Positions 8,289 to 15,650 of a stretch of DNA of 57,805 nucleotides are shown here, one piece after another. The stretch comes from DATBMA01 sp036555105 (GTDB lineage Bacteria; Actinomycetota; Acidimicrobiia; Spongiisociales; ZC4RG35). The stretch lies in assembly GCA_036555105.1 (NCBI GenBank), contig DATBMA010000004.1, positions 1-57,805 on the forward strand. Reading direction: 5' to 3'. A model generated the notes under the pieces. That model was given only the letters and a program-made list of their open reading frames with translations, had not been told where the DNA came from and ran no database searches. Both the position numbers and the translations under genes were made by a program. Positions within the stretch are counted from its first letter, which is position 1. Each line of letters opens with the position of its first letter.

Positions 8289-10787
8289 TCAGCTGGCGGC
8301 CGAAGCTGCCGGCGCCGCCGCCATTTCAGGCTCACTCGACTCGATCCGCATCCCGTAGAACGACCGATACACGAAATACAGAGCCCCCAGCAGGAACAGC
8401 CCGGCCAGCGAGAGGGTGAGAGTGCGGCCCTGCTCGGCGTCGAGGGTCACAGCCAGCTCCACCGCCAGCAATCCGAACAATGTCGTGAACTTGATTATCG
8501 GGTTGAGAGCAACCGACGAAGTGTCTTTGAAAGGGTCGCCCACGGTGTCGCCCACCACCGTGGCGGCGTGGAGCTCGGTCCCCTTCATCTTCAGCTCGGT
8601 CTCCACCACCTTCTTGGCGTTGTCCCATGCCCCACCGGCGTTGGCCATGAAGATCGCCTGGTAGAGCCCGAAGAGCGCGATCGAGATCAGGTACCCGATG
8701 AAGAAGAACGGCTCTACGAAGGCAAAGGCGAGGGTGGCGAAGAACACGGTGAGGAATATGTTCAGCATCCCCGCCTGGGCGTAGCGGGTGCAGATCTCGA
8801 CGACCTTCTTCGAGTCCTCGACCGAGGCCTTGGTAGCTCCCTCCAGCTTGATGTTGGCCTTGATGAACTCCACCGCCCGGTAGGCACCGGTGGTGACCGC
8901 CTGGGTGGAGGCGCCGGTGAACCAGTAGATGACCGCTCCCCCGGCTACCAACCCGAGCAGGAAGGGGGCGTGGAGGATCGAGAGGTTGGCGAGCTGGTCT
9001 GGCTGAAGACCGGCGGTGAGCAGGACGATGATCGAGAAGATCATCGTCGTCGCCCCCACCACTGCGGTCCCGATCAGCACCGGCTTGGCAGTCGCCTTGA
9101 AAGTGTTCCCGGCGCCGTCGTTTTCCTCGAGCATCTCCTTGGCCCGCTCGAAGTCGGGCCTGAATCCGAACTCCCCCTCGATCTCGGCCGACACGTTCGG
9201 GATCTCTTCGATCAGCGACAGCTCATAGATCGACTGGGCGTTGTCGGTGACCGGGCCGTAGGAGTCGACTGCGATCGTCACCGGGCCCATGCCGAGGAAT
9301 CCGAACGCCACCAGGCCGAAGGCGAAGACCGCCGGGGCGATCATGACCGCATCGAGCCCCTGGGTGGAGACGAGGAAGCCGATGGTCATGAGGGCCAGGA
9401 TCGCCAGACCCAGCCAGAAGCCGGAGAAGTTGCCGGCCACAAGCCCGGACAAGACGTTGAGCGAAGGCCCGCCCTCCTTGGAGGAGATGACCACCTCTCT
9501 GACGTGGCGGGAGTTGGTGGAGGTGAAGACCTTGACCAACTCGGGGATGATGGCCCCGGCCAGGGTGCCGCAGGTGATGACGATTGCCAGCTTCCACCAG
9601 AGCGTCGAGTCCCCACCGAGCTCGGGGATCAGGGCCCAGGAGACGAGGAACGTGAGAGCGACCGAAACGACCGACGTGAGCCAGACCAACCGGGTCAGCG
9701 GCGTCTCGAAATTCATCTCTTCGGCATCCCCATACCGGGCCTTGGTCAGCCATTGGTTGAGGAAGTAGGAGAGGCCGGAGGCGATCACCATCATCACCCG
9801 CATGACGAAGATCCAGACCAGTAGCTGGACCTGGACAACGTCGTCGGGAACCGCCAAGAGGATGAAGGTGATCAGCGCCACGCCGGTCACCCCGTAGGTC
9901 TCGAAACCGTCGGCGGTGGGACCAACCGAGTCCCCGGCGTTGTCACCTGTGCAGTCGGCGATGACGCCCGGGTTGCGGGCATCGTCTTCCTTGATCCCGA
10001 AGATGATCTTCATCAGGTCGGACCCGATGTCGGCGATCTTGGTGAAAATGCCGCCGGCCACTCTGAGGGCGGCGGCGCCCAACGACTCACCCACTGCGAA
10101 GCCGATGAAGCAGGCGCCGGCGTACTCACCGGGGATGAACAGCAGGATGGCGAGCATCAGGAGCAGCTCGATCGAGATCAGCAGCATCCCGATCGACATC
10201 CCCGAGCGGATGGGGATGGCGTGAACCGGGTAGGGGCGCCCGCGCAACCCGGCGAAAGCCGTGCGGGAGTTGGCGAAAGTGTTGATCCGGATCCCGAACC
10301 AGGCGACGGTGAAGCTTCCGGCGATCCCGATCAGGCTGAAGATCAGGATGATGAGCACCCGGCTCCAGGGGAAAGACTGCAGCCCCCCGAAGTAGAAGGC
10401 GATCAAGGCTCCGATCAGCACCCACAGCAGCATCAGGAACTTGCCCTGAGTCACCAGATAGGTCTTGCAGGTCTCGTAGATCAGCTCGGAGACCTCCTTC
10501 ATCGCCCGGTGCACCGGCAGGTTGCGGATGCGGGCGTAGGAGACGAGCCCAAATACGAGCCCGAGCGCGCAGACCACCAGGCCCCACATCAGCAGGGTGC
10601 GGCCCGAGGTCCCTCCCAGGAAGTCCACGCTGTCGAGCGGCGGGAGGACCAGGTTGGCCTCGCCTCCACCCTCTTGCGCGGCCAGGGCCGGAACCGCGCC
10701 CCCGGCGAATAGAGCAGCCGTCAAACCGCTGATCGAGAGCAGCCGGCGGCGAAGACGGCGTGTCGGCGCGTCGTCTGTCTTCTTCAT
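8289..10787 (-). CDS. hppA: Membrane-bound proton-pumping pyrophosphatase, divergent K+-independent type
   Basis: An 832-residue enzyme coupling PPi hydrolysis to H+ (or Na+) transport. Active-site motifs are KEDDARNPGVIADCTGDN, AVDSYGPVTDNAQS, GGAWDNAKK and VGDTVGDPFKDTSS. The canonical VGADLVGKVE segment is replaced by IGSDLMKIIFG, and VGDCAGMAADLFETY by AGDSVGPTADGFETY. The motif GNTFKA carries Lys where K+-dependent enzymes have Ala, so potassium independence is expected. An N-terminal signal-like segment ending AALAAQ and about 16 membrane segments make it longer than typical 650-750-residue enzymes. ATG 10787 is chosen; the frame extends to 10967 without family similarity. Confidence 0.88.
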   Translation of the reverse strand: MKKTDDAPTRRLRRRLLSISGLTAALFAGGAVPALAAQEGGGEANLVLPPLDSVDFLGGTSGRTLLMWGLVVCALGLVFGLVSYARIRNLPVHRAMKEVSELIYETCKTYLVTQGKFLMLLWVLIGALIAFYFGGLQSFPWSRVLIILIFSLIGIAGSFTVAWFGIRINTFANSRTAFAGLRGRPYPVHAIPIRSGMSIGMLLISIELLLMLAILLFIPGEYAGACFIGFAVGESLGAAALRVAGGIFTKIADIGSDLMKIIFGIKEDDARNPGVIADCTGDNAGDSVGPTADGFETYGVTGVALITFILLAVPDDVVQVQLLVWIFVMRVMMVIASGLSYFLNQWLTKARYGDAEEMNFETPLTRLVWLTSVVSVALTFLVSWALIPELGGDSTLWWKLAIVITCGTLAGAIIPELVKVFTSTNSRHVREVVISSKEGGPSLNVLSGLVAGNFSGFWLGLAILALMTIGFLVSTQGLDAVMIAPAVFAFGLVAFGFLGMGPVTIAVDSYGPVTDNAQSIYELSLIEEIPNVSAEIEGEFGFRPDFERAKEMLEENDGAGNTFKATAKPVLIGTAVVGATTMIFSIIVLLTAGLQPDQLANLSILHAPFLLGLVAGGAVIYWFTGASTQAVTTGAYRAVEFIKANIKLEGATKASVEDSKKVVEICTRYAQAGMLNIFLTVFFATLAFAFVEPFFFIGYLISIALFGLYQAIFMANAGGAWDNAKKVVETELKMKGTELHAATVVGDTVGDPFKDTSSVALNPIIKFTTLFGLLAVELAVTLDAEQGRTLTLSLAGLFLLGALYFVYRSFYGMRIESSEPEMAAAPAASAAS

Positions 10788-10953
10788 GGAACTCAGAACC
10801 TCATCTCGAAGGGGTCGGGGCTCATCGCCCGGAAGGCCGGAATTGTAACGGGGGGCCGGGCACCCGGCGCCGCGGGCCGAGTCGCTGCCCGCTCCCGCGC
10901 CAGGTCCACCAGTGTCCGGCTCGGCCGTCACACGTTCATTACCCTCGCCCGCA

Positions 10954-11778
10954 ATGAACCTGATCATCTACGCCGCCATCGTCATCGCCGCCGCCGGGCT
11001 GGCCGTGGCCGCGGTGCTGATCGTGCGGCGAAGGGCTCCAGAGGGCGGCTTCTTCAACGACAGCGACCGGGCGGCCGGGGTTTTCGGCGTGCTGGCCACC
11101 GGCTTCACGCTGCTGCTCGGCTTCATCGTCTTCCTCGCCTTCACCAGCTACGACCAGTCGCGGGTGGGGGCCGAGCGGGAGGCGCTGGTGACAGCCCAAC
11201 AGGTCGAGACGGCGCAGTTCCTCCCGCAGCCGACCGCGGGGGAGCTGACCGGCCAGCTGGTCTGTTATGCCCGATCGGTGGTTTACGTCGAATGGCCTCT
11301 GATGGAAGCGGGCGACCTCGACGCTGAGATCAACCCGTGGGGAATCGAGCTGTTCCACAGCCTGCAAGGGGTCCAACCGGCCAGCGCCAGCGAGGAGGCG
11401 GCCTACGGCAAGTGGCTCGATCAGACCTCGGACCGCGAAGAAGCCCGCACCGATCGCGTGCACGGCGCCGACGGGATCATCCCGGTCCCCCTTTGGGTGG
11501 CCATGGGTGTCATCGCCCTGATCATCTTCGGCTACGTCCTCCTGTTCGCCGACAGCGGCGAGCCGGCTGTGATCCAGGGGATCCAGGTCGGAGGCGTCGT
11601 TTCGGTCATGGTCGTCCTGTTGCTGCTGCTGAGTTTCCTCAACGACCCGTACGGTCCTGACGTCGGTGGCCTGAAGCCGACGGCGATGGAGCGGACGCTC
11701 GTCCTCATGGACCAGGCCATGCAGGTGACGCCGGCTCAAGAGCCGATCCCTTGCGACGAACTCGGCAACAAGCTCTGA
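10954..11778 (+). CDS. DUF4239 (bestrophin-like) membrane protein
   Basis: A 274-residue membrane protein with two N-terminal hydrophobic segments (residues 3-22 and 46-66), a roughly 110-residue soluble region, and two C-terminal segments (about 185-205 and 215-235). The pattern GVFGVLATGFTLLLGFIVFLAF ... YDQSR..AEREA matches the DUF4239 family, distantly related to bestrophin channels. TACCCT (10940-10945) ends 8 bases before ATG 10954, so I take this start over GTG 10912. The next gene begins 3 bases after the stop, implying a two-protein membrane complex. Ion transport is plausible but unproven. Confidence 0.7.
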   Translation: MNLIIYAAIVIAAAGLAVAAVLIVRRRAPEGGFFNDSDRAAGVFGVLATGFTLLLGFIVFLAFTSYDQSRVGAEREALVTAQQVETAQFLPQPTAGELTGQLVCYARSVVYVEWPLMEAGDLDAEINPWGIELFHSLQGVQPASASEEAAYGKWLDQTSDREEARTDRVHGADGIIPVPLWVAMGVIALIIFGYVLLFADSGEPAVIQGIQVGGVVSVMVVLLLLLSFLNDPYGPDVGGLKPTAMERTLVLMDQAMQVTPAQEPIPCDELGNKL

Positions 11779-11781
11779 TCG

Positions 11782-12435
11782 ATGGCGATCTCCAGGAGCC
11801 TGAAGCCGTCGAAGCCAGGACGAGATGCGGTCGAGGTGGTCGCCACGGTCCTGCTGGCGGTGGGAGCCGTTCTCACCGCCTGGTGCAGCTACCAAGCCAA
11901 CCGCTGGAATGGTGAACAGACCAAGGCGACCAGCCGGGTCAACGGGCTTCGGGTGGAAGCGGCCCGGGCCGATGGCCTGGCTCGGACTCAATCGCAGCTC
12001 GATGTCGCCACCTTCATCGCCTGGGTCGACGCCGAGCTGAGCGACAACCAAGGGCTGGCCGACTTCTACGCAGAACGATTCCGGGCCGAGTTCAAGCCTG
12101 CATTCCAGGCATGGATGGATCAGGACCCGTTCAACAACCCGAGCGCCCCCTCCTCACCGTTTGCCATGGAGGAGTATCAACTGCAGGCGCAAGCGGATGC
12201 CGAGCGACTCGACCAGGAGACCACCGAAGCCATCGCCACCGTCGGGCTGAACATCCAGCGGAGCGCCAACTATGTACTGGGAGTGGTTCTCTTCGCGGCG
12301 GCAATGTTCTTCGCCGCCATGGGCACCCGACTGCAGAGCCCGGCCCTCAGGAAGGTTCTGGTGGGGGTGGCTTGCGCGCTGTTCCTGACGTCGCTCGTTT
12401 GGGTGGCCTCCTTCCCGGTGAGCTTCTCGGTTTAG
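11782..12435 (+). CDS. Uncharacterised membrane protein, partner of the DUF4239 protein
   Basis: A 217-residue protein with one N-terminal hydrophobic segment (about 19-37), a long charged, Gln/Ala-rich helical region (residues 40-150) and two closely spaced C-terminal segments (about 165-183 and 192-214). The organisation (1 TM, coiled region, 2 TM) is compatible with a pore or a structural partner. I do not recognise the family with certainty. It follows the DUF4239 gene by 3 bases and must be co-transcribed. Confidence 0.65.
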   Translation: MAISRSLKPSKPGRDAVEVVATVLLAVGAVLTAWCSYQANRWNGEQTKATSRVNGLRVEAARADGLARTQSQLDVATFIAWVDAELSDNQGLADFYAERFRAEFKPAFQAWMDQDPFNNPSAPSSPFAMEEYQLQAQADAERLDQETTEAIATVGLNIQRSANYVLGVVLFAAAMFFAAMGTRLQSPALRKVLVGVACALFLTSLVWVASFPVSFSV

Positions 12436-12442
12436 AGATCCC

Positions 12443-12495
12443 CATTCAAGTCACTTGACCATTCAGCTTGGCTGAATGTATAGTCGGCTTGAATG
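12443..12495 (+). promoter_or_regulatory. Promoter with nested operators before the ArsR/MFS operon
   Basis: -35 TTGACC (12455-12460), an 18-base spacer and -10 TATAGT (12479-12484) lie 8 bases upstream of ATG 12493, so the mRNA is probably leaderless. The spacer is almost entirely a perfect palindrome, CATTCAGCTTGGCTGAATG (12460-12478). A second one, TCAAGTCACTTGA (12446-12458), covers the -35. CATTCAAG (12443-12450) is mirrored by CTTGAATG at the start codon (12488-12495). Confidence 0.78.
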
Positions 12496-13089
12496 AAGAC
12501 CAAGCCATCGCCCACCATGGCTGAGGTGATCGAGGTCGACGATCCCGAAGTCCTGAAGATGGTCATCGATCCCACCCGGCTCGAGATCCTCGAGAACTGC
12601 GCGGTTCCCCGCACGGTCACCGAACTGGCCGAGCTGATGGACGTGCCACGCACCCGCCTCTATCACCACATCGGGCTGCTGACCGAAGCCGGCTTTCTCC
12701 GGGTGGTGGAGAAGAGAGAGGTCGGGGCCCTGACCGAGAAGGTCTACGAGATGGCCGCCAAGTCGCTGCGCGCCTCCCCCCGGCTCCTTGCCTCGGGCGA
12801 CCTGCGGCTCCAGGTCGAGGCGATCGGGGCCGGCATCTTCGGAGTGACCCAGGCCGACATGGCGCGCAGCCTCCGCCAGGGTCGCTTCTCGCTGAATCCC
12901 GACGCGAGTAAGCGGACCGCTTCGTTCGGACGGCGCCTGTTCCGCCTTTCGGAGGAGGAGATCATCGAACTGATCGCCGGCCTCGACGAGCTGTTCGCGA
13001 AGTACGACCGCGAAGACGACATGAACCCGGATGCGATACCCGTGGCTGCGGTGATCGCCGTGTATCCGAGCGCGAGGACACTGCCGTGA
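12493..13089 (+). CDS. ArsR-type winged-helix transcriptional regulator
   Basis: A 198-residue regulator. A winged-helix domain spans about residues 15-85: DPTRLEILENC, then TVTELAELMDVPRTRLYHHI as helix-turn-helix, LLTEAGFLRVVEKREVG and a wing. It has a longer C-terminal effector region (residues 90-198) than minimal ArsR proteins and no Cys metal site. It shares a GTGA overlap with a downstream MFS transporter, and palindromes fill its promoter. It therefore probably represses its own operon until the exporter's substrate appears. Confidence 0.8.
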   Translation: MKTKPSPTMAEVIEVDDPEVLKMVIDPTRLEILENCAVPRTVTELAELMDVPRTRLYHHIGLLTEAGFLRVVEKREVGALTEKVYEMAAKSLRASPRLLASGDLRLQVEAIGAGIFGVTQADMARSLRQGRFSLNPDASKRTASFGRRLFRLSEEEIIELIAGLDELFAKYDREDDMNPDAIPVAAVIAVYPSARTLP

Positions 13090-14306
13090 AAGCCCTGCTC
13101 AAGATCCGCGACTTCCGTCTGTTGTGGTCTTCCCAGGTCGTATCCACCTTCGGCGACGCCCTCACCAATCTGGCGCTGCTCATCACCGCCCAGCGCTTGA
13201 CCGGGTCGGTGGCGGCGGTGGCCACCACGGCCATCGCCGTCGCCCTCCCCCGGCTCCTGTTCGGGCTGCCCGCCGGGGCGTTGGTCGACCGCTGGAACCT
13301 GAAGCGGACAATGGTTCTGTCCGACCTCGGGCGGATGGTGACGGTGCTCGGGTTCATCTTCGTCACCTCGGCCGATCGGATGTGGGTGCTGTACGCGGTG
13401 GCCTTTGTGCAGGCCACCCTTGGGACCTTCTTTGATCCCTCCCGCACCGCCTTCACCCCGCGGGTGGTCGGCAAGGAGCGGCTGCTGGCGGCCAACTCGA
13501 TCTCGCAAGCAAGCGTGGTCATCGCCGGAGTAGTCGGAACCGCGGTGGCAGGCGTGGCGGCCGCCAGTCTCGACACCATCGCTCCGGTGTTCATCGGTGA
13601 CTCGCTCACCTTCCTGGTGTCGGCCATGTTGGTGGCACGGGTCATGACCAACGCCGACCCGGTGGAGAAGGGAGCCCATCCTCCGATCTGGGCTTCGGTC
13701 AGGGAGGGTTTGAGCTTGATGACGAGCTCGCGGCCCCTGAGAGCAGTGATGATCGGGGCGGGGGTGGCCATGCTGGGACTCGGCGCGGTCAACGTGTTGC
13801 TGGTGCCGTTCACCGTCGACACCCTGGGAGTCTCCGAGATCTGGTTCGGGCCGCTGGAGGCGGCGCAGGTCACCTCCATGGTCATGTCAGGGGCATTGGT
13901 GGCGGGACTGGCCCGAAGGTTGCGGCCCTCACAGCTGCTGGTGGGCGGGTTGGCCGGGGCCGGGGCAGTGGTGGCGGCGGTCGGTGCCGCCAACTCCGTC
14001 TGGCATCTCATGATCCTGCTGTTCCTGGTCGGGTGGTTCGTGACCCCGGTCCAGGCCTCTGCCTCCACCATCCTCCAGCAGACGGTGCCCATGGAGCTGA
14101 TGGGCCGAGCCGGATCGGGCCTGAGCACCGTCAGCACGGCCGCCAACGTCGCCTCGATGGCGCTGGCCGGCACCGCCGCCGTGGCCATCGGCACCCGGGG
14201 GGTCTTCATTGCCGGCGGCCTGGTCACCGTCCTTGCGGCGCTGATGGTCTGGGGGCTGTTGCGGAACCAGCCCTCCCCGGTGGCAAGCGGCGCTCCGGCC
14301 GCCTGA
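13086..14306 (+). CDS. MFS transporter (drug-efflux-like)
   Basis: A 406-residue protein with about twelve hydrophobic segments. It carries the MFS loop 2-3 motif (LPAGALVDRWNLKRTMVLSD) and FGDALTNLALL in TM1, as in MFS_3 drug exporters (EntS/MefA-like). GTG 13086 overlaps the regulator stop (GTGA), so expression is coupled to the ArsR-type regulator. Substrate unknown; efflux of a small hydrophobic compound is likely. Confidence 0.82.
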   Translation: MKALLKIRDFRLLWSSQVVSTFGDALTNLALLITAQRLTGSVAAVATTAIAVALPRLLFGLPAGALVDRWNLKRTMVLSDLGRMVTVLGFIFVTSADRMWVLYAVAFVQATLGTFFDPSRTAFTPRVVGKERLLAANSISQASVVIAGVVGTAVAGVAAASLDTIAPVFIGDSLTFLVSAMLVARVMTNADPVEKGAHPPIWASVREGLSLMTSSRPLRAVMIGAGVAMLGLGAVNVLLVPFTVDTLGVSEIWFGPLEAAQVTSMVMSGALVAGLARRLRPSQLLVGGLAGAGAVVAAVGAANSVWHLMILLFLVGWFVTPVQASASTILQQTVPMELMGRAGSGLSTVSTAANVASMALAGTAAVAIGTRGVFIAGGLVTVLAALMVWGLLRNQPSPVASGAPAA

Positions 14307-14340
14307 GGCCGGACCGGCACCGGCTCTCTACGATCCGGGC

Positions 14341-14742
14341 ATGCGACTCAGGTATCTCACGGCCGTCGTCCCTTTCGTCGGCCTTCTCCTTCTCGCGGCC
14401 TGCAGCAGCAGCTCGGACTCAGGGCTGGTCGATACCGGCTGGGTTCTCGACACGATGGATGGACAGCCTCCGGTGGAGGGCTCGACCCTCACCCTCAGCC
14501 TCACTGCCGACGAGGCCGCCGGATCGAGCGGATGCAATACCTTCCGGGGCGGCTACACCACGAGCGGCGACACCATCACCTTCGGGGATCTGGCCAGCAC
14601 GATGATGGCGTGCTCTGACCCGCTCAACGCTCAGGAAACGTCGTACCTCGGCGCCCTGGACTCGGCCACGACCTTTGCGGTGTCAGGAGATCAGCTGACC
14701 ATCCAGACCGGCTCCGGGGAGCTGGTCTACAGCGCCGCCTGA
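14341..14742 (+). CDS. META-domain lipoprotein (HslJ-like)
   Basis: A 133-residue lipoprotein: signal peptide with lipobox LLAACS (Cys20), then a META domain. The domain shows DTGWVLDTMDGQPPVEGSTL at its start, SGCNTFRGGY in the middle and TMMACSDPLNAQE, the conserved pattern of the family. META-domain proteins are linked to envelope stress and motility in other bacteria, with no known enzyme activity. TACGAT (14329-14334) ends 6 bases before the ATG with no Shine-Dalgarno. Confidence 0.78.
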   Translation: MRLRYLTAVVPFVGLLLLAACSSSSDSGLVDTGWVLDTMDGQPPVEGSTLTLSLTADEAAGSSGCNTFRGGYTTSGDTITFGDLASTMMACSDPLNAQETSYLGALDSATTFAVSGDQLTIQTGSGELVYSAA

Positions 14743-14750
14743 GGCGGAGA

Positions 14751-14898
14751 CCCTTTCCGGCTACGCCGGCTTTCCCCCCACCGGGGGGAAAACATCCAGC
14801 CCCCTTTCCGGCTACGCCGGCTTTCCCCCCACCGGGGGGAAACATCCAGACCCTTTCCGGCTACGCCGGCTTTCCCCCCACCGGGGGGAAACATCAAG
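14751..14898. repeat. Three tandem ~49-bp units, each with two hairpins
   Basis: Copies start at 14751, 14802 and 14851. Each contains CCGGCTACGCCGG (5-bp stem) and then TTTCCCCCC-ACC-GGGGGGAAA (perfect 9-bp stem, 3-base loop), ending in CATC. Only single bases differ between copies. The block fills the gap between two convergent genes and includes the last bases of the VOC gene. It may act as a two-way terminator or roadblock; there is no T-run. A degenerate relative lies at about 56095-56137. Confidence 0.85.
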
Positions 14899-15277
14899 AG
14901 CTCACGATCTGGATCAGGTTGCCGCAGGTGTCGTCGAACACGGCCGTGGTGACCGGGCCCATGGTCATCGGGTCCTGAGTGAACTGAACCCCCAGCGCCT
15001 TCAGGCGGTCGCTTTCGACATTGACGTCTGCCACTGCGAAGGAAGCCAGGGGGATCCCGTCGGACACGAGGGACTCCCGGTAGGGGCGGACTGCCGGATG
15101 GCCGGCAGGCTCCAGCAACAGCTCCACACCATCCTCGGCTTCAGGGGACACGACCGTCAGCCAGCGGGATTGCCCCAGGGGGATGTCCTGCTTCTTCACG
15201 AACCCGAGGGTGTCTCGGTAGAAGCGAAGCGCCTCTTCCTGGTCGTCAACGAAGACGCTCGTCACATAGATTTTCAT
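14894..15277 (-). CDS. VOC-family glyoxalase/bleomycin-resistance-like protein
   Basis: A 127-residue single-domain VOC protein: MKIYVTSVFVDDQEEALRFY opens the first beta-alpha-beta-beta-beta module, LTVVSPEAEDGVELLLEP the second half, and VFDDTCGNLIQIVS the C-terminal metal-side strand. Such proteins include lactoylglutathione lyases, dioxygenases and resistance proteins; the exact reaction cannot be told. ATG 15277 overlaps the stop of the ArsR gene (ATGA), which is better supported than an upstream start. The 3' end runs into the triple repeat. Confidence 0.78.
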   Translation of the reverse strand: MKIYVTSVFVDDQEEALRFYRDTLGFVKKQDIPLGQSRWLTVVSPEAEDGVELLLEPAGHPAVRPYRESLVSDGIPLASFAVADVNVESDRLKALGVQFTQDPMTMGPVTTAVFDDTCGNLIQIVSS

Positions 15278-15561
15278 TTCTGTCGTCCCTTCTCCTTCGA
15301 AAGCCACCGTTCGACCGCGCCTTTGAGAGGAGACAGGTCGAGGTAGTGGAATTTGGAACGGCCGCGCCGCTCGGTCCTGATCAGACCCGCCTCCTCGAGG
15401 AGGTCAAGGTGTTGGGAGACCGCCTGGCGTGACATCTCGAGGCCGTGCCCGGAGGTGAGCCTGACACAGATCTCGAACAGGGTCTGACCGTCACGAGCTA
15501 AGAGCTCATCGACGATCACCTGTCTGGTCGGATCGGCCAATGCCTTGAAGACGTCTCCCAC
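15274..15561 (-). CDS. ArsR-family repressor
   Basis: A 95-residue minimal ArsR protein: FKALADPTRQVIVDELL, a helix-turn-helix around LEMSRQAVSQHLDLLEEAGL and wing RTERRGRSKFHYLDLSPL. No Cys cluster is seen, so it is not a classic metal sensor. I place the start at GTG 15561. TATAGT on the minus strand ends about 8 bases upstream of it, and a TTG at 15579 would fall inside that promoter. An operator palindrome covers the promoter. It is co-translated with a VOC protein, an arrangement seen for ArsR/AHSA1/VOC cassettes. Confidence 0.78.
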   Translation of the reverse strand: MGDVFKALADPTRQVIVDELLARDGQTLFEICVRLTSGHGLEMSRQAVSQHLDLLEEAGLIRTERRGRSKFHYLDLSPLKGAVERWLSKEKGRQK

Positions 15562-15573
15562 CCACCGGACTAT

Positions 15574-15593
15574 AGGCAAGTAATTGCTTGCCT
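15574..15593. promoter_or_regulatory. ArsR operator palindrome in the VOC operon promoter
   Basis: AGGCAAGTAATTGCTTGCCT is an inverted repeat with perfect 7-base arms around TAATTG. It overlaps the first base of a minus-strand -10 element, TATAGT, and fills the spacer upstream. Binding would block transcription of the ArsR/VOC pair. Confidence 0.72.
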
Positions 15594-15650
15594 GTCTGCG
15601 AGATCGCGATTTCTCCCTCTAGCCTTGCTTTCCGAACTAGGGGGAAATCC

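Noticed and set aside
7896..9824. 642-codon plus-strand open frame
   Set aside because: It is antisense to the toxin-antitoxin pair and hppA, has low-complexity Glu/His/Gly/Arg content and no domain.
12962..14320. 452-codon minus-strand open frame
   Set aside because: It is antisense to the MFS gene; composition is Ala/Thr/Pro-rich without membrane or domain pattern.
14751..14898. CRISPR array
   Set aside because: The three units are contiguous with no unique spacers, and no cas genes are present.
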